A DNA stretch of 64,000 nt from Halorubrum sp. GN11_10-6_MGM (GCF_005435165.1 NZ_SGUC01000017.1:1-64000); one strand, 5' to 3'; positions 1 to 7,982 are shown, counted from the first letter of the stretch. Notes: generated by a model from the sequence alone, not told the origin. Numbers and translations are program-made.

Positions 1-99
1 AGACTCACACCATATCTCCGAGCGTTTCAGCTCCGTCGTGAAGTGTTCCGAAAACCGGGGAAAGAAGCGCTCAAAACCATCCTCGAAACTGCGCTATGA
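1..99 (+). other. possible C-terminal tail of an unidentified CDS at the left edge
   Basis: Frame 1 is open from base 1 and stops with TGA at 97-99, giving 32 residues rich in Arg, Lys and Leu (RLTPYLRAFQ near its start). The composition is more G+C-rich than the DNA after about base 130. It overlaps the open frame of the nuclease gene in another frame, so only one of the two can be coding here. It could be the end of a transposase or neighbour that truncated the nuclease gene. I do not recognise the family. Confidence 0.2.
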
Positions 100-1234
100 C
101 TCACCAACAATCTCCGCCACAAGAGCGTTATTTTTATTGGTTGAAGACGAGATCGAGGAGCAATTCGGAGACTCAAACATTGTTAATAAATCTGAAGACG
201 ATTTAGTTGTCTTATACGATAGTCCTGAGGCATATCTTCATCCACAGCTCCAATTGAATTTCTTAAATTATATTAAAGACTATTTAAACCAAAAGTCGGA
301 TTCGAACCGTAAGGTACAGATCATCATGTGTACACACTCGAAAATGATCATTGATAATACTCCTGACGATTCACTTTACTTCCTATTTTATCCAGATCAA
401 GTTGAAGAAAATCAATTACGCTCTGCTTCGGAGGTTCCAGACGAACTTCGTAATTTAATCAGTAAAGAAATGGGTTTAACAGCGTTGTCATCTGGTGAAG
501 ATATACTACTAGTGGAGGGCAGAGACGATAGGGAGGTTATTCAAAGAATTGATGATGAAATCGAAAAAGAACTCAGTGTCATTGAAATGGGGGGAAAAGA
601 CCCGATCGTAAATCTGGATGAGACATTTAATAAAATGGTCCCAAAATTAGATGGAGTTGATCTGTACGCAATTGTGGATCGTGATAGAGGTATGAAATTG
701 AATAAACAAATACCAGATAATATACACGTTCTTCCAGTCACCTCTGTAGAGAATTTAATCCTAAAACCAGATGTTATATTTGAGACAGTTCAAGACATTC
801 TCGGTCGAAAACTAAAAACAGAGGGATACGAATCACCACAAGATATTGAAAACTTGTTATCCAATATTGTATTACACGAGAATTTCATCGAAAAAGAGGC
901 ACACACTAGATGGAACGAACAGTTTGGTGAATTACATCTTAGCTATAGAAGTTTTGAAAAATCAAAAGGATTTGATGATATTGGTTCATTCGCAAAAAAT
1001 GAATTGGGAAATAAATTAGATGATGTGAGTGAGTTTTCAGAGATCCGGAAGGAAGTTGAACAGCTAGCAGAGAATGGAAACATTGATCAACTTCAGGGCA
1101 AGGAGATACTCAAAGAACTGTCCAATCAATTTAATATAAAGACAGAGCGCTTGCTCCGTATGTGTGCGAGAAGGTTGGATGTGGAAGATCTCCCTGATGA
1201 AACGAGAGACTTCATCCAAGAGGCCAAATCATAA
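2..1234 (+). CDS. OLD-like AAA/TOPRIM ATP-dependent nuclease, C-terminal part (5' end missing)
   Basis: C-terminal two thirds of an overcoming-lysogenization-defect type protein. Numbering from a GTG at 38, residues 57-69 hold an ABC-type Walker B and D-loop (VVLYDSPEAYLHP), His100 in CTHS is the switch His, and a TOPRIM domain follows with Glu160 (LLVEGRDD) and DRD at 214-216. No Walker A P-loop is present, so the ATPase N-terminus is either beyond the left edge or lost; the frame is open to base 2 and has no convincing start. The residue after the Walker B Asp is Ser where the family normally has the catalytic Glu. The gene is strikingly A+T-rich (17 G/C in the 60 bases 241-300) against a very G+C-rich background, which suggests recent transfer. 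Such proteins often serve in phage defence; that role is inference. Confidence 0.75.
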   Translation, partial: DSHHISERFSSVVKCSENRGKKRSKPSSKLRYDSPTISATRALFLLVEDEIEEQFGDSNIVNKSEDDLVVLYDSPEAYLHPQLQLNFLNYIKDYLNQKSDSNRKVQIIMCTHSKMIIDNTPDDSLYFLFYPDQVEENQLRSASEVPDELRNLISKEMGLTALSSGEDILLVEGRDDREVIQRIDDEIEKELSVIEMGGKDPIVNLDETFNKMVPKLDGVDLYAIVDRDRGMKLNKQIPDNIHVLPVTSVENLILKPDVIFETVQDILGRKLKTEGYESPQDIENLLSNIVLHENFIEKEAHTRWNEQFGELHLSYRSFEKSKGFDDIGSFAKNELGNKLDDVSEFSEIRKEVEQLAENGNIDQLQGKEILKELSNQFNIKTERLLRMCARRLDVEDLPDETRDFIQEAKS

Positions 1235-1380
1235 TACTTGGCACATGACGTGGTATAATCTCGTGGACTTCCCTCCTCGAAATCCAAGCACAGAGTATCC
1301 GTAGTCCACTCCGCCGCTCTTAGTATCGTAATTGTTCAGCGCCGCCGCTCACAAGTGTGAAAACGTCGCCGGCGGCGGTC

Positions 1381-1396
1381 CACTGTGCCCACAGTG
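1381..1396. repeat. inverted repeat near the 3' end of the glycosyltransferase gene
   Basis: CACTGTG-CC-CACAGTG is a perfect 7-base stem with a 2-base loop. It lies 47 bases beyond the stop of the minus-strand glycosyltransferase gene, in the 209-base gap separating the A+T-rich nuclease gene from ordinary chromosome. It may be a transcription end signal or an operator half. No T-run follows, so a terminator role is uncertain. Confidence 0.35.
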
Positions 1397-1443
1397 TACC
1401 TCCGGACCGCCGTCCGACGACGGCGTCGAGGGGAGAAGTGCCC

Positions 1444-2259
1444 TCAGAAGCGCCGCAGCTGCTCTTCGAGACAGACGGTGACGATCGACTTCGCGATGGC
1501 GGCGCCGCCGCCGATCGGGTCGAGCTTCGTGTCGCCGAGGCGCTCGGCGTAGGCGATCGGGCGCTCCCGCACGTCGTACCCGCGCATCAGGGGCCGGATG
1601 AGGAGTTCCGCCGAGAGGCCGGTGTTCTCCGTCCACCCGATCTCCTCGACGACCTCGCGGCGGTACGCGCGCATCCCCGTCGTGGTGTCGTGGACGCGCT
1701 CGCCCATCAGCAGGCTCGCGAGCGCGGCGAACGCGTGGTTCCCGAACCGGTTGAACGCCGGCATCGCCTCGGCCCCGTGATAGAGCCGGTCGCCGCTCAC
1801 CACGTCGGCGCCGTCGTTGACCTCCGCGAGGAACTCCGGCAGCGCCTCCATCGGATAGGTGTCGTCGCAGTCCGTCGTGACGACCACGGGGCGGTCGGGC
1901 GTCAAGATCGCCTCGCGGACGGCGACGCCGTACCCCTGCGGCTCCTGTTCGATGACCTGCGCCCCGTGTTCGCGGGCGATCTCCGCGGTCCGGTCCGAGG
2001 AGCCGTCGACGCAGACGACCTCCGCCTTCCCGTCGGTCACCTCGTCGATGTCGTCGAGGACGGTCGCGATCGCCTCCTCCTCGTTGTACGTCCCCATCAC
2101 GACGCTGAGGTCGTCGAAGGTGTACTCGTCGCCCCGGGCCGCCTCGTCGGCGGCGGCGCCGACCGCCGCGTCCGACCCTTCGGTTTGGTCCGTCTTGTCG
2201 GCCGAGTCCGCCCCGACCGACGCCGCCGACCCGTTCGTCGCGTGTGCTGAGTCGCTCAT
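1444..2259 (-). CDS. family 2 glycosyltransferase (dolichyl-phosphate sugar synthase type)
   Basis: Predicted 271-residue GT-A enzyme that would transfer a sugar from a nucleotide donor to a lipid phosphate or glycan on the cytoplasmic face. After about 48 low-complexity acidic residues, the GT2 fold starts at LSVVMGTYNEE; the donor-binding VDGSSDRT and metal-binding DCDD motifs are present, as is the acceptor-side TTGMRAYRREV. No C-terminal membrane helices are evident, unlike AglD-type proteins, so it resembles the soluble DPM1/AglJ-like class. The ATG at 2259 follows a DtxR-type palindrome at 2291-2308 that overlaps its probable TATA region, so iron or manganese control is likely. It is transcribed in the same direction as the GMC oxidoreductase upstream. 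The substrate is unknown. Confidence 0.85.
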   Translation of the reverse strand: MSDSAHATNGSAASVGADSADKTDQTEGSDAAVGAAADEAARGDEYTFDDLSVVMGTYNEEEAIATVLDDIDEVTDGKAEVVCVDGSSDRTAEIAREHGAQVIEQEPQGYGVAVREAILTPDRPVVVTTDCDDTYPMEALPEFLAEVNDGADVVSGDRLYHGAEAMPAFNRFGNHAFAALASLLMGERVHDTTTGMRAYRREVVEEIGWTENTGLSAELLIRPLMRGYDVRERPIAYAERLGDTKLDPIGGGAAIAKSIVTVCLEEQLRRF

Positions 2260-2290
2260 TACCCGTCTCTCAGTCCGGACGCACTTGAGT

Positions 2291-2308
2291 TTTTAGGTTT
2301 ACCTAAAA
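2291..2308. promoter_or_regulatory. DtxR/IdeR-type operator upstream of the glycosyltransferase
   Basis: TTTTAGGTTTACCTAAAA is an 18-base near-perfect palindrome (8-base arms, TT centre). The TTAGG...CCTAA arms match the half-sites of iron- or manganese-dependent DtxR/IdeR/SirR repressors. It lies 32 bases upstream of the glycosyltransferase ATG, overlapping its probable TATA element, and 17 bases past the stop of the GMC gene. A second copy of the same TTTAGG-N4-CCTAAA core lies at 4545-4560. Confidence 0.65.
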
Positions 2309-2324
2309 TAGTGGCAAACGACCG

Positions 2325-3980
2325 TCAGTTCGTCTCTGAGAGCCGGGCGTCCACGTCGTCGGCGACGCGGAGCGCGAGCGCGGCGATGGTGAGCGTGGGG
2401 TTCATCGCCCCGCTCGTCGGGAAGACGGAGCTAGACGCGATCCAGCAGTTGTCGAGGTCGTGGGTCCGACAGTCGGCGTCGACGACGCCGCGCTCGGGGT
2501 CGTCGCTCATCCGCGTCGTGCCCATGTGGTGGTAGGCGGGTCCCGTCGCGTCCGGCCCGGCGACCCACTCCACGTCGGCGCCGAGCTCCTCTAAGATCGC
2601 GACTTGGACCTCGTTCGCCCGCTCGATCGTGTCGAGCGCGCGGTCGCCGACGGTCCACTCGATCCGCGGCACGGGGTTGCCGCGGTCGTCCGTCCGGTCG
2701 TCGGCGAGGGTGATCCGGCTGTCGGCGTCGGGGGCCTGCTCGACGAGTCCGCCCATCGCGACGTGGGTCCCGTACCCGTCGCGGAGCCGCTCCAGCAGGG
2801 AGTCGCCCCAGTCGTCGCCGGTGAGCGCCATCTCCACCGGCGAGGGTCCGGCGTAGTTGAAGAACTCCAGCTTGAACGGCGCCTGCGTCTCGTCGGCCTC
2901 GTCGTAGAACTGGTCGCAGGCGCTGGTGTAGAAGCCGACGTGGTTCTGTCTGGTCGGCTCGTCGAGCGTGCCGCCCGCGCCCGCGAACAGGTGGTCCATG
3001 AAGAACTCGCCGACGTGGCCGCTCCCGTTCGCGAGCCCGTCGGGGTAGCGGTCCGAGGCCGACAGCAGGAGGAGCCGCGGCGTCTCCACCCCGCCGGCGG
3101 CGACGACGAACGCGTCCGCCGCCTGCCGGTGCCGCTCCCCGTCCGGCGTCGCGTAGACGGCGCCGGTCACCCTGTCGTCGCTGTCGTGTTCCAGCCGCTC
3201 GACCGGGGCGCGGTCGATGACGGTGGCCCCCTGTTCCTCGGCGCGCTCGACGTGGACCGTCGCGTCGTACTTCGCGCCGCTCGGACAGACGGGCTGGCAG
3301 GTGCCGTAGCCGACGCAGGGCGAGCGGTCGTCGTACGGCTCGGAGTTGCGCGCGTTCGGCACCGAGTGCATGTCGATCCCCAGCTCCTCGCAGGCCTCGG
3401 CGAACAGCGAGTCGCTGTAGGAGGGCTCGAACGCGGGCATCGGGTGGGGCTCCTCGCGAGGCGGCGCGTAGGGGTTGTCCGACGCGCCCGCCACACCAAG
3501 CTCGCGTTCCGACTCAGCGTAGTAGGGGCGCAGGTCGGCGTAGTCGATCGGCCAGTCGGGGCCGACGCCCCGCGCCGTTCCGGAGTTGAAGTCGTCCTCG
3601 TGGAGCCGCATCACCATCCCCTGCCAGTGGAGCGTCGACCCGCCGACCCCCTTCACGCGGGCGTGGTTGAGGGGGTACGAGCGGTCGCCGGCGTTCTCGT
3701 AGGCGTCGCGCGCGCCGCCGCCACCCCATACGTCCGGTCGCCCGTAGAAGGGGCGTATCGCGCGCTCCTGTCTGGCGAGGCGGTCCGCGGGGTCGAACCG
3801 CGGCCCGGCGTCGAGGACGACGACCTCGTGGTCGGCCGCCAGCCGGTCGGCGACGAGCGCTCCGGCCGGGCCGGCCCCGACGACGCAGACGTCCGCGTCC
3901 GGGACCGGCGTGCGGTTGACGTCGCGGCCGGCGTCGCCGCCGTCCGACCGCTCGTTCCCGACGCTCTCGGCGCCGCTCAC
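2325..3980 (-). CDS. GMC family oxidoreductase, gluconate 2-dehydrogenase-like large subunit
   Basis: A 551-residue FAD flavoprotein of the membrane dehydrogenase branch of the glucose-methanol-choline family, oxidising a sugar or alcohol and passing electrons on. The ADP-binding VVGAGPAG motif lies near residue 34, the flavin loop GVGGSTLHWQ near 111, the catalytic-region HHMGTTRMS near 480, and GAMNPTLT near the C-terminus. Cys222, Cys228 and Cys232 (CVGYGTCQPVCP) match the three-cysteine 3Fe-4S site of FAD-glucose dehydrogenase-type enzymes. The frame continues open upstream, but a GTG at 3980 overlapping the TGA of the small subunit (GTGA) is the best start. It is co-transcribed with subunit 3 and lies downstream of the iron-type operator at 4545-4560. 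The electron acceptor and substrate are unknown. Confidence 0.88.
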   Translation of the reverse strand: MSGAESVGNERSDGGDAGRDVNRTPVPDADVCVVGAGPAGALVADRLAADHEVVVLDAGPRFDPADRLARQERAIRPFYGRPDVWGGGGARDAYENAGDRSYPLNHARVKGVGGSTLHWQGMVMRLHEDDFNSGTARGVGPDWPIDYADLRPYYAESERELGVAGASDNPYAPPREEPHPMPAFEPSYSDSLFAEACEELGIDMHSVPNARNSEPYDDRSPCVGYGTCQPVCPSGAKYDATVHVERAEEQGATVIDRAPVERLEHDSDDRVTGAVYATPDGERHRQAADAFVVAAGGVETPRLLLLSASDRYPDGLANGSGHVGEFFMDHLFAGAGGTLDEPTRQNHVGFYTSACDQFYDEADETQAPFKLEFFNYAGPSPVEMALTGDDWGDSLLERLRDGYGTHVAMGGLVEQAPDADSRITLADDRTDDRGNPVPRIEWTVGDRALDTIERANEVQVAILEELGADVEWVAGPDATGPAYHHMGTTRMSDDPERGVVDADCRTHDLDNCWIASSSVFPTSGAMNPTLTIAALALRVADDVDARLSETN

Positions 3981-4537
3981 GGCGGCCCCCGCCGGTAGCT
4001 CTCGGCGCCCCCGGCGTACCCCTGCGGGTTCTCGATGCCGACCAGCTCGCCGCCGGTCGGCGAGGCGTACAGCGCGAGCAGCAGCTCGTTGACGACGAAG
4101 AAGCGGACCCGCTCCGCGGTCGTTCCGTCCGGATTCTCGTCGGCCACGTCCGCGCCGAGCTCCCGGAGCAGCCCGTCGCGCTCGGCGGGCGAGAGGTCGG
4201 TGACGGGGGAGTCGTACCACGATCGGGCCGCCGACTCGACCTCGGCGGCCGCGGCGCGGACCCCCGCCGCGTGCGCCGACCCGTCGAGGCGCCCGTCGAG
4301 GAAGCCGCCGACGAACGCGTCGACGCCGGAGACCGCCTCGGGGTAGACGACTCGGGCGACCGCGGTCATCGCCTCGCGGACCGCCTCGTCGGAGAGCGCC
4401 GCGCCGTCCGACGAGGGGTCGGGGCCTCCCGCTCCGCTGTCGGCTCCCCCGGTCGTTCGACGGACACCGAGCGCGACGCCGCCGGTCGCGCCGATCGCGG
4501 CCAGCGCGGCCGCCGCGTCGCGTCGCGTCAGTTCCAT
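3977..4537 (-). CDS. gluconate 2-dehydrogenase subunit 3 family protein
   Basis: A 186-residue small subunit that partners GMC dehydrogenases, usually helping their folding and Tat export. It starts METLRRD-like with a twin-arginine (TRRD) followed by a hydrophobic stretch of about 17 residues, a Tat signal or anchor. The body is helical with the family pattern around VVYPEAVSGVDAFVGGFLDG and a conserved VVNELLLALYASPTGG end. Its stop overlaps the GTG of the GMC gene by four bases. The ATG at 4537 is about 27 bases downstream of a minus-strand TATA-like TATAAGAA, so the mRNA is probably leaderless, and the operator at 4545-4560 lies between the two, where a bound repressor would block transcription. 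Confidence 0.85.
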   Translation of the reverse strand: MELTRRDAAAALAAIGATGGVALGVRRTTGGADSGAGGPDPSSDGAALSDEAVREAMTAVARVVYPEAVSGVDAFVGGFLDGRLDGSAHAAGVRAAAAEVESAARSWYDSPVTDLSPAERDGLLRELGADVADENPDGTTAERVRFFVVNELLLALYASPTGGELVGIENPQGYAGGAESYRRGPP

Positions 4538-4544
4538 GGAGTAT

Positions 4545-4560
4545 TTTAGGTAGCCCTAAA
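4545..4560. promoter_or_regulatory. DtxR/IdeR-type operator between dehydrogenase operon and ferric permease
   Basis: TTTAGG-TAGC-CCTAAA is a perfect 6+6 palindrome with a 4-base spacer, the same core as at 2292-2307. It sits 8 bases upstream of the ATG of the dehydrogenase small subunit, between that start and a TATA-like element at about 4563-4570, and about 100 bases upstream of the plus-strand permease start. One bound repressor could control both directions. Confidence 0.7.
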
Positions 4561-4659
4561 TTCTTATATCCGTCGGAGCGCGGTCGTTCCCAACGGGCGA
4601 TCGGAACCCCTAACGCCGGGCGCGACCACGCTCCGACAGACAGCCTCCGTCTCCGCACA

Positions 4660-6270
4660 ATGACCCTGCGAAACCGGCTCCGCGACCGCTTGACCGACGG
4701 CGACGACAGGCTCCCGCTCGGGCTGACGCTGCTCTGCGCGGCGATCGCCGCCACGCTCGTGTTCCCGCTGGCGTGGCTCGTCATCGAGGCGGTGGCGGTC
4801 GAGCGCGAGCGCGCGGTCGGCCTGCTCTTCAGCGCCGGGACCGCCGACGTGCTCGCCAACAGCCTCCTGCTGATGGCGGGCGTCACCGGCTTCTCGATCG
4901 CGATCGGCGTGCCCCTCGCGTACCTCACGGCTCGGACCGACCTCCCCTTCCGCCGGTTCTGGTCGGTCGCGGCCGCCCTCCCGCTCGTCGTGCCGAGCTA
5001 CGTCGGCGCCTTCTCGTTCGTCTCGGCGTTCGGCCCGCAGGGCGAGTTCCACGAGGTGCTCGCCCCGCTGGGCGTCGAGCGCGTCCCGGAGATCGGCGGG
5101 CTCTCCGGCTCGATCCTCGTCATCACGCTGTACACCTACCCGTACGTCTACCTAACGACCCGGGCGGCGCTCCTGTCGTTCGACACGACCCTCCTCGAAG
5201 CGGCTCGGACGCTGAACCACGGGCGGCTCGCGGCGTTCCGCCGCGTGACGCTCCCGACCATTCGCCCCGCGATCGCCGCCGGATCGCTGCTCGCGGCGCT
5301 GTACGCGGTCTCGGACTTCGGCACGCCGTCGATAATGCGGCTCCCGGTGTTCACTCGGCAGATATACGTCGAGTACAACGCGTTCGGTCGCGACTACGCC
5401 GCGCTGTTGTCGCTCCAACTGCTCGTCGTCGTCGTCCTCGTGCTGGCCTTGGAGTGGGCGGTCCGCTCGAACCGAGAGACGAGCGGCGACGACGCGGGCC
5501 GCACCGACGACCGGGTGTCGCTCGGGTGGCTTCGCTGGCCGGCGACGCTGCTCCCGGCCGGGGTGTCCGCGTTCGCCCTGTTGGTCCCGCTGTGGATTCT
5601 CGGACTGTGGCTGGTCAACTCCGAGGCCGGCCGCCGGCCCTCGCTCGCCTTCGAGCCGATACAGGTGCTCAACTCCGTGTCGGTCTCGGCGGCCGCCGCG
5701 GTCGTCGCCGCGCTCGCCGCGATCCCGATCGCGTACTTCGCCGCGAACCACGACTCGCCGCTCGCGGTCGTCTTCGAGCGGGCGACGTACGTCGGCTTCG
5801 CGGTGCCCGGCATCGTGCTGGCGCTCGCGCTGGTGTACTTCGGCTCCGGCTACGCGCCGTGGATCTACCAGACGCTCCCCCTCTTGGTGTTCGCGTACGT
5901 CGTCCGGTTCCTCCCGCAAGCGGTCGGGTCGACCCGGACGTCGATCCTTCAGGTCGACCGTCGGCTCGTCGAGGCCGGGCGCACCCTCGGCGAGTCGCCG
6001 ACCGGGGCGTTCAGACGCGTGACGTTCCCGCTCACGCGCTCGGGCATCGTCGCCGGGGCCGCACTCGTGTTCCTCACGACGATGAAGGAACTCCCGGTCA
6101 CGCTCGTGCTCCGCCCCACCGGGTTCGACACGATCGTCACGCAGATCTGGCGCGCACAGGAGACCGCGCTCTACCAGTACGCGGTGGTGCCGACGCTGAT
6201 CCTGCTGGCCATCTCCGGGCTCTCGATGGTCGTCCTCCTCGCGCAGGAGGACGGTCAAGAGGGACTGTGA
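4660..6270 (+). CDS. ferric iron-type ABC transporter permease (two fused permease domains)
   Basis: A 536-residue polytopic membrane protein of the FbpB/SfuB class, forming the channel of a binding-protein-dependent importer, usually for Fe(III). It contains two tandem permease modules; each carries a cytoplasmic EAA loop for the ATPase, near EAARTLNHGRLAAFRRVTLP in the first half and EAGRTLGESPTGAFRRVTFP in the second. About twelve helices are apparent. No binding protein or ATPase gene lies next to it, so those subunits must be encoded elsewhere. The iron assignment rests on family architecture plus the DtxR-type operator about 100 bases upstream. A TATA-like CTTATAT at about 4564-4570 implies a leader of roughly 65 bases. 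Confidence 0.88.
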   Translation: MTLRNRLRDRLTDGDDRLPLGLTLLCAAIAATLVFPLAWLVIEAVAVERERAVGLLFSAGTADVLANSLLLMAGVTGFSIAIGVPLAYLTARTDLPFRRFWSVAAALPLVVPSYVGAFSFVSAFGPQGEFHEVLAPLGVERVPEIGGLSGSILVITLYTYPYVYLTTRAALLSFDTTLLEAARTLNHGRLAAFRRVTLPTIRPAIAAGSLLAALYAVSDFGTPSIMRLPVFTRQIYVEYNAFGRDYAALLSLQLLVVVVLVLALEWAVRSNRETSGDDAGRTDDRVSLGWLRWPATLLPAGVSAFALLVPLWILGLWLVNSEAGRRPSLAFEPIQVLNSVSVSAAAAVVAALAAIPIAYFAANHDSPLAVVFERATYVGFAVPGIVLALALVYFGSGYAPWIYQTLPLLVFAYVVRFLPQAVGSTRTSILQVDRRLVEAGRTLGESPTGAFRRVTFPLTRSGIVAGAALVFLTTMKELPVTLVLRPTGFDTIVTQIWRAQETALYQYAVVPTLILLAISGLSMVVLLAQEDGQEGL

Positions 6271-6391
6271 GGACCGAGGCCGACGGCGCGGCGCCGACCG
6301 CTCGACGGCGCGCGACGGACCGATCGCTCCCGTTTTGTCATCTGTTTTGGAACAACTGAACAATACCGCGGACGCGACGGCGGAACGTCGG

Positions 6392-7456
6392 TCAGTCGGC
6401 GGTCGACGTCTGCTGTTGCCGCGTCACGCGGAGCGAGGTGACCGTCGTGTAGAGGACCGCGAACGCGACGACGACCGCCGCGCCGATGACGAGCACTAAG
6501 CCGAGCAGTTCGAGCGTCGCGTTGCCGAGGTACGAGCCCACCTCGCCGATACCCACGGCGACGGAGCCGACCAGCAGCATCCCGCCGAAGTACACCTTGA
6601 TCTCGTCGGCGTCGACGACGGCCGTCGCGGCGGACCCGACGCGCGCGCCGAGCGCGCTCCCGAACAGCAGCGGGACGACGATACCGAGGTTCACGCCGCC
6701 GCCCTGACCGTAGAGGTAGCTCCCGAGCCCGCCCGAGAAGACGATCTCGAAGAGGTCGGTGCCGACCGCGACGGGCACCGGAACGCCGATCGCGTAGATC
6801 ATCGCGGGCATCCGGATGAACCCCCCGCCGACGCCGAGGAACCCGGAGAGGACGCCGGTCGCGAAGGCGACGGCCGTGATCACCCATGCGGAGACGCGGA
6901 CGTCGCCGCGGAGCGTCACCATCGGCGGAATCCGGACTGTCTGCTGAATCTTCTTGGCGATCTCGGGGATCTCGTACTCGTCGAGGTCCTTATCGGCGGT
7001 CTCGTGGTCGACGCCGCCCCCGCCGCCGTTGAGGGCGTCGCGGGTCACCATCGCGCCGACGCCGCCGAGCAGGACGACGTAGGCGACGCTGATGACGCCG
7101 CCGGCGAGCCCCAGCGATTCGAGGTAGTAGACGCTGGCGCGCCCGGCCTCGATACCGATCGTCGTCCCGGTGATCATGATCACGCCGAGCTTGTAGTCCA
7201 CCTGCCCGAGGTCGTGGTGTTTCAGCGTCGCGATGACGGCCGTCCCGAAGACGAACGCCATCCCGCTGCCGACCGCGACGGGCGCCGGGTAGTCTAACAT
7301 TAGCAGGGCCGGCGTGACGAGGAACGACCCGCCCATGCCGAAGAACCCGAACAGGACGCCGACGACGAGGCCGAACCCGGCGAACAGGGCGAGCATCTCG
7401 GGGCTCGTCCCCAGGAAGCCGGGTCCGCTGAGGAGGCTACCGAGCACTCGCGTCAC
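6392..7456 (-). CDS. TauE/SafE (TSUP) family membrane transporter, probable sulfite exporter
   Basis: A 354-residue integral membrane protein of the TSUP family, which moves sulfite, sulfonates or other organosulfur anions. Two homologous halves are visible: the first has GFFGMGGSFLVTPALL and the second GFLGVGGGFIRMPAM, the paired glycine-rich signatures of the family, separated by a hydrophilic loop of about 50 residues (around VDHETADKDLDEYEIPEIAK). Its ATG lies inside the 3' end of the small membrane gene upstream, with a 20-base overlap in another frame, so the two are probably translated together. Its place at the edge of the sulfur island suggests it removes sulfite made by the persulfide-oxidising enzymes; the substrate is inferred. 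Confidence 0.88.
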   Translation of the reverse strand: MTRVLGSLLSGPGFLGTSPEMLALFAGFGLVVGVLFGFFGMGGSFLVTPALLMLDYPAPVAVGSGMAFVFGTAVIATLKHHDLGQVDYKLGVIMITGTTIGIEAGRASVYYLESLGLAGGVISVAYVVLLGGVGAMVTRDALNGGGGGVDHETADKDLDEYEIPEIAKKIQQTVRIPPMVTLRGDVRVSAWVITAVAFATGVLSGFLGVGGGFIRMPAMIYAIGVPVPVAVGTDLFEIVFSGGLGSYLYGQGGGVNLGIVVPLLFGSALGARVGSAATAVVDADEIKVYFGGMLLVGSVAVGIGEVGSYLGNATLELLGLVLVIGAAVVVAFAVLYTTVTSLRVTRQQQTSTAD

Positions 7457-7601
7457 CTCCGACGACGAGCCGCATCAGATGGGGGCCGACGAGCCGTTCG
7501 AGGCCGCCGTACCCCACGTACAGTACGAACGCTTCGAAGAGGATCGCGCCGATAAGCAGGGCCGTCTCCGGGTCCCACGTGGGTATCTCTAGTCCCGCCA
7601 T
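7437..7601 (-). CDS. small single-helix membrane protein preceding the TSUP gene
   Basis: A 54-residue protein beginning MAGLEIPTWDPETA with one hydrophobic helix (LLIGAILFEAFVLYVGYG) and a short charged tail. I chose the ATG at 7601; an in-frame start 19 codons upstream adds a polar leader with no membrane character. Small proteins like this commonly sit just before TauE/SafE genes in haloarchaea (I recall the label DUF7512, unverified). The overlap with the exporter start argues for a coupled partner or accessory subunit. Function unknown. Confidence 0.72.
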   Translation of the reverse strand: MAGLEIPTWDPETALLIGAILFEAFVLYVGYGGLERLVGPHLMRLVVGGDASAR

Positions 7602-7982
7602 CGACGCTCCCTCCGACTTCCGAACACGGAAATTCGCTTCTGGCACATTTCTGCTCACTCCCCTCTACCTGCTTCGTGCCTATAACGGTTTTGGGCTCGC
7701 TGTACAATACTATATTCCGGTAACCTCGGTCGGAGTACCGATAACTTACAGAGAGGATATGGCCTCCGCGAGGACTCCGCGAGGGACCGCGATCGACCGG
7801 TGGGCATCGCGGACCGGCCGGCGAGCGTCGCGGACCGGCCGGCGGGCGTCGCGCCCGACACACCTGACCTATCGAACGAAATCGCGTTGTCGCGGTGTCA
7901 CGCGCTGGCCGCCAGCGACGGAGCCGCCGGCGACGCCGCCGCTTCGGACAGTTCTAAGCGATCGGCGCCGCGGCGTCCCCGG
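7602..7982. other. intergenic region with promoter elements and a short tandem repeat
   Basis: This 381-base gap holds no convincing gene. For the minus-strand TSUP unit there are A+T-rich elements at 7683-7720 (TATAACGG and ACAATACTATATT). Bases 7809-7850 are two tandem copies of a 21-base unit beginning GCGGACCGGCCGGCG, differing at one base. Several overlapping open frames here have no recognisable protein character. Confidence 0.5.
7809..7850. repeat. 21-base tandem duplication
   Basis: Two adjacent 21-base copies starting GCGGACCGGCCGGCG differ only at A/G in the sixteenth base. They lie between the PiT-type permease stop and the TSUP promoter region. The repeat contains the palindrome CCGGCCGG, so it could also form a hairpin. 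Confidence 0.7.

Noticed and set aside
1303-1312. AGTCCACTCC resembling the tRNA-Ala 3' end region, as a possible attachment site
   Set aside because: Only 10 bases match the tRNA 3' flank and no tRNA or integrase is nearby; too short to call.
3981-4928. Upstream extension of the GMC reading frame to 4928
   Set aside because: It is Arg-rich shadow sequence overlapping the small subunit and permease genes. The GTG overlapping the small-subunit stop is the better start.
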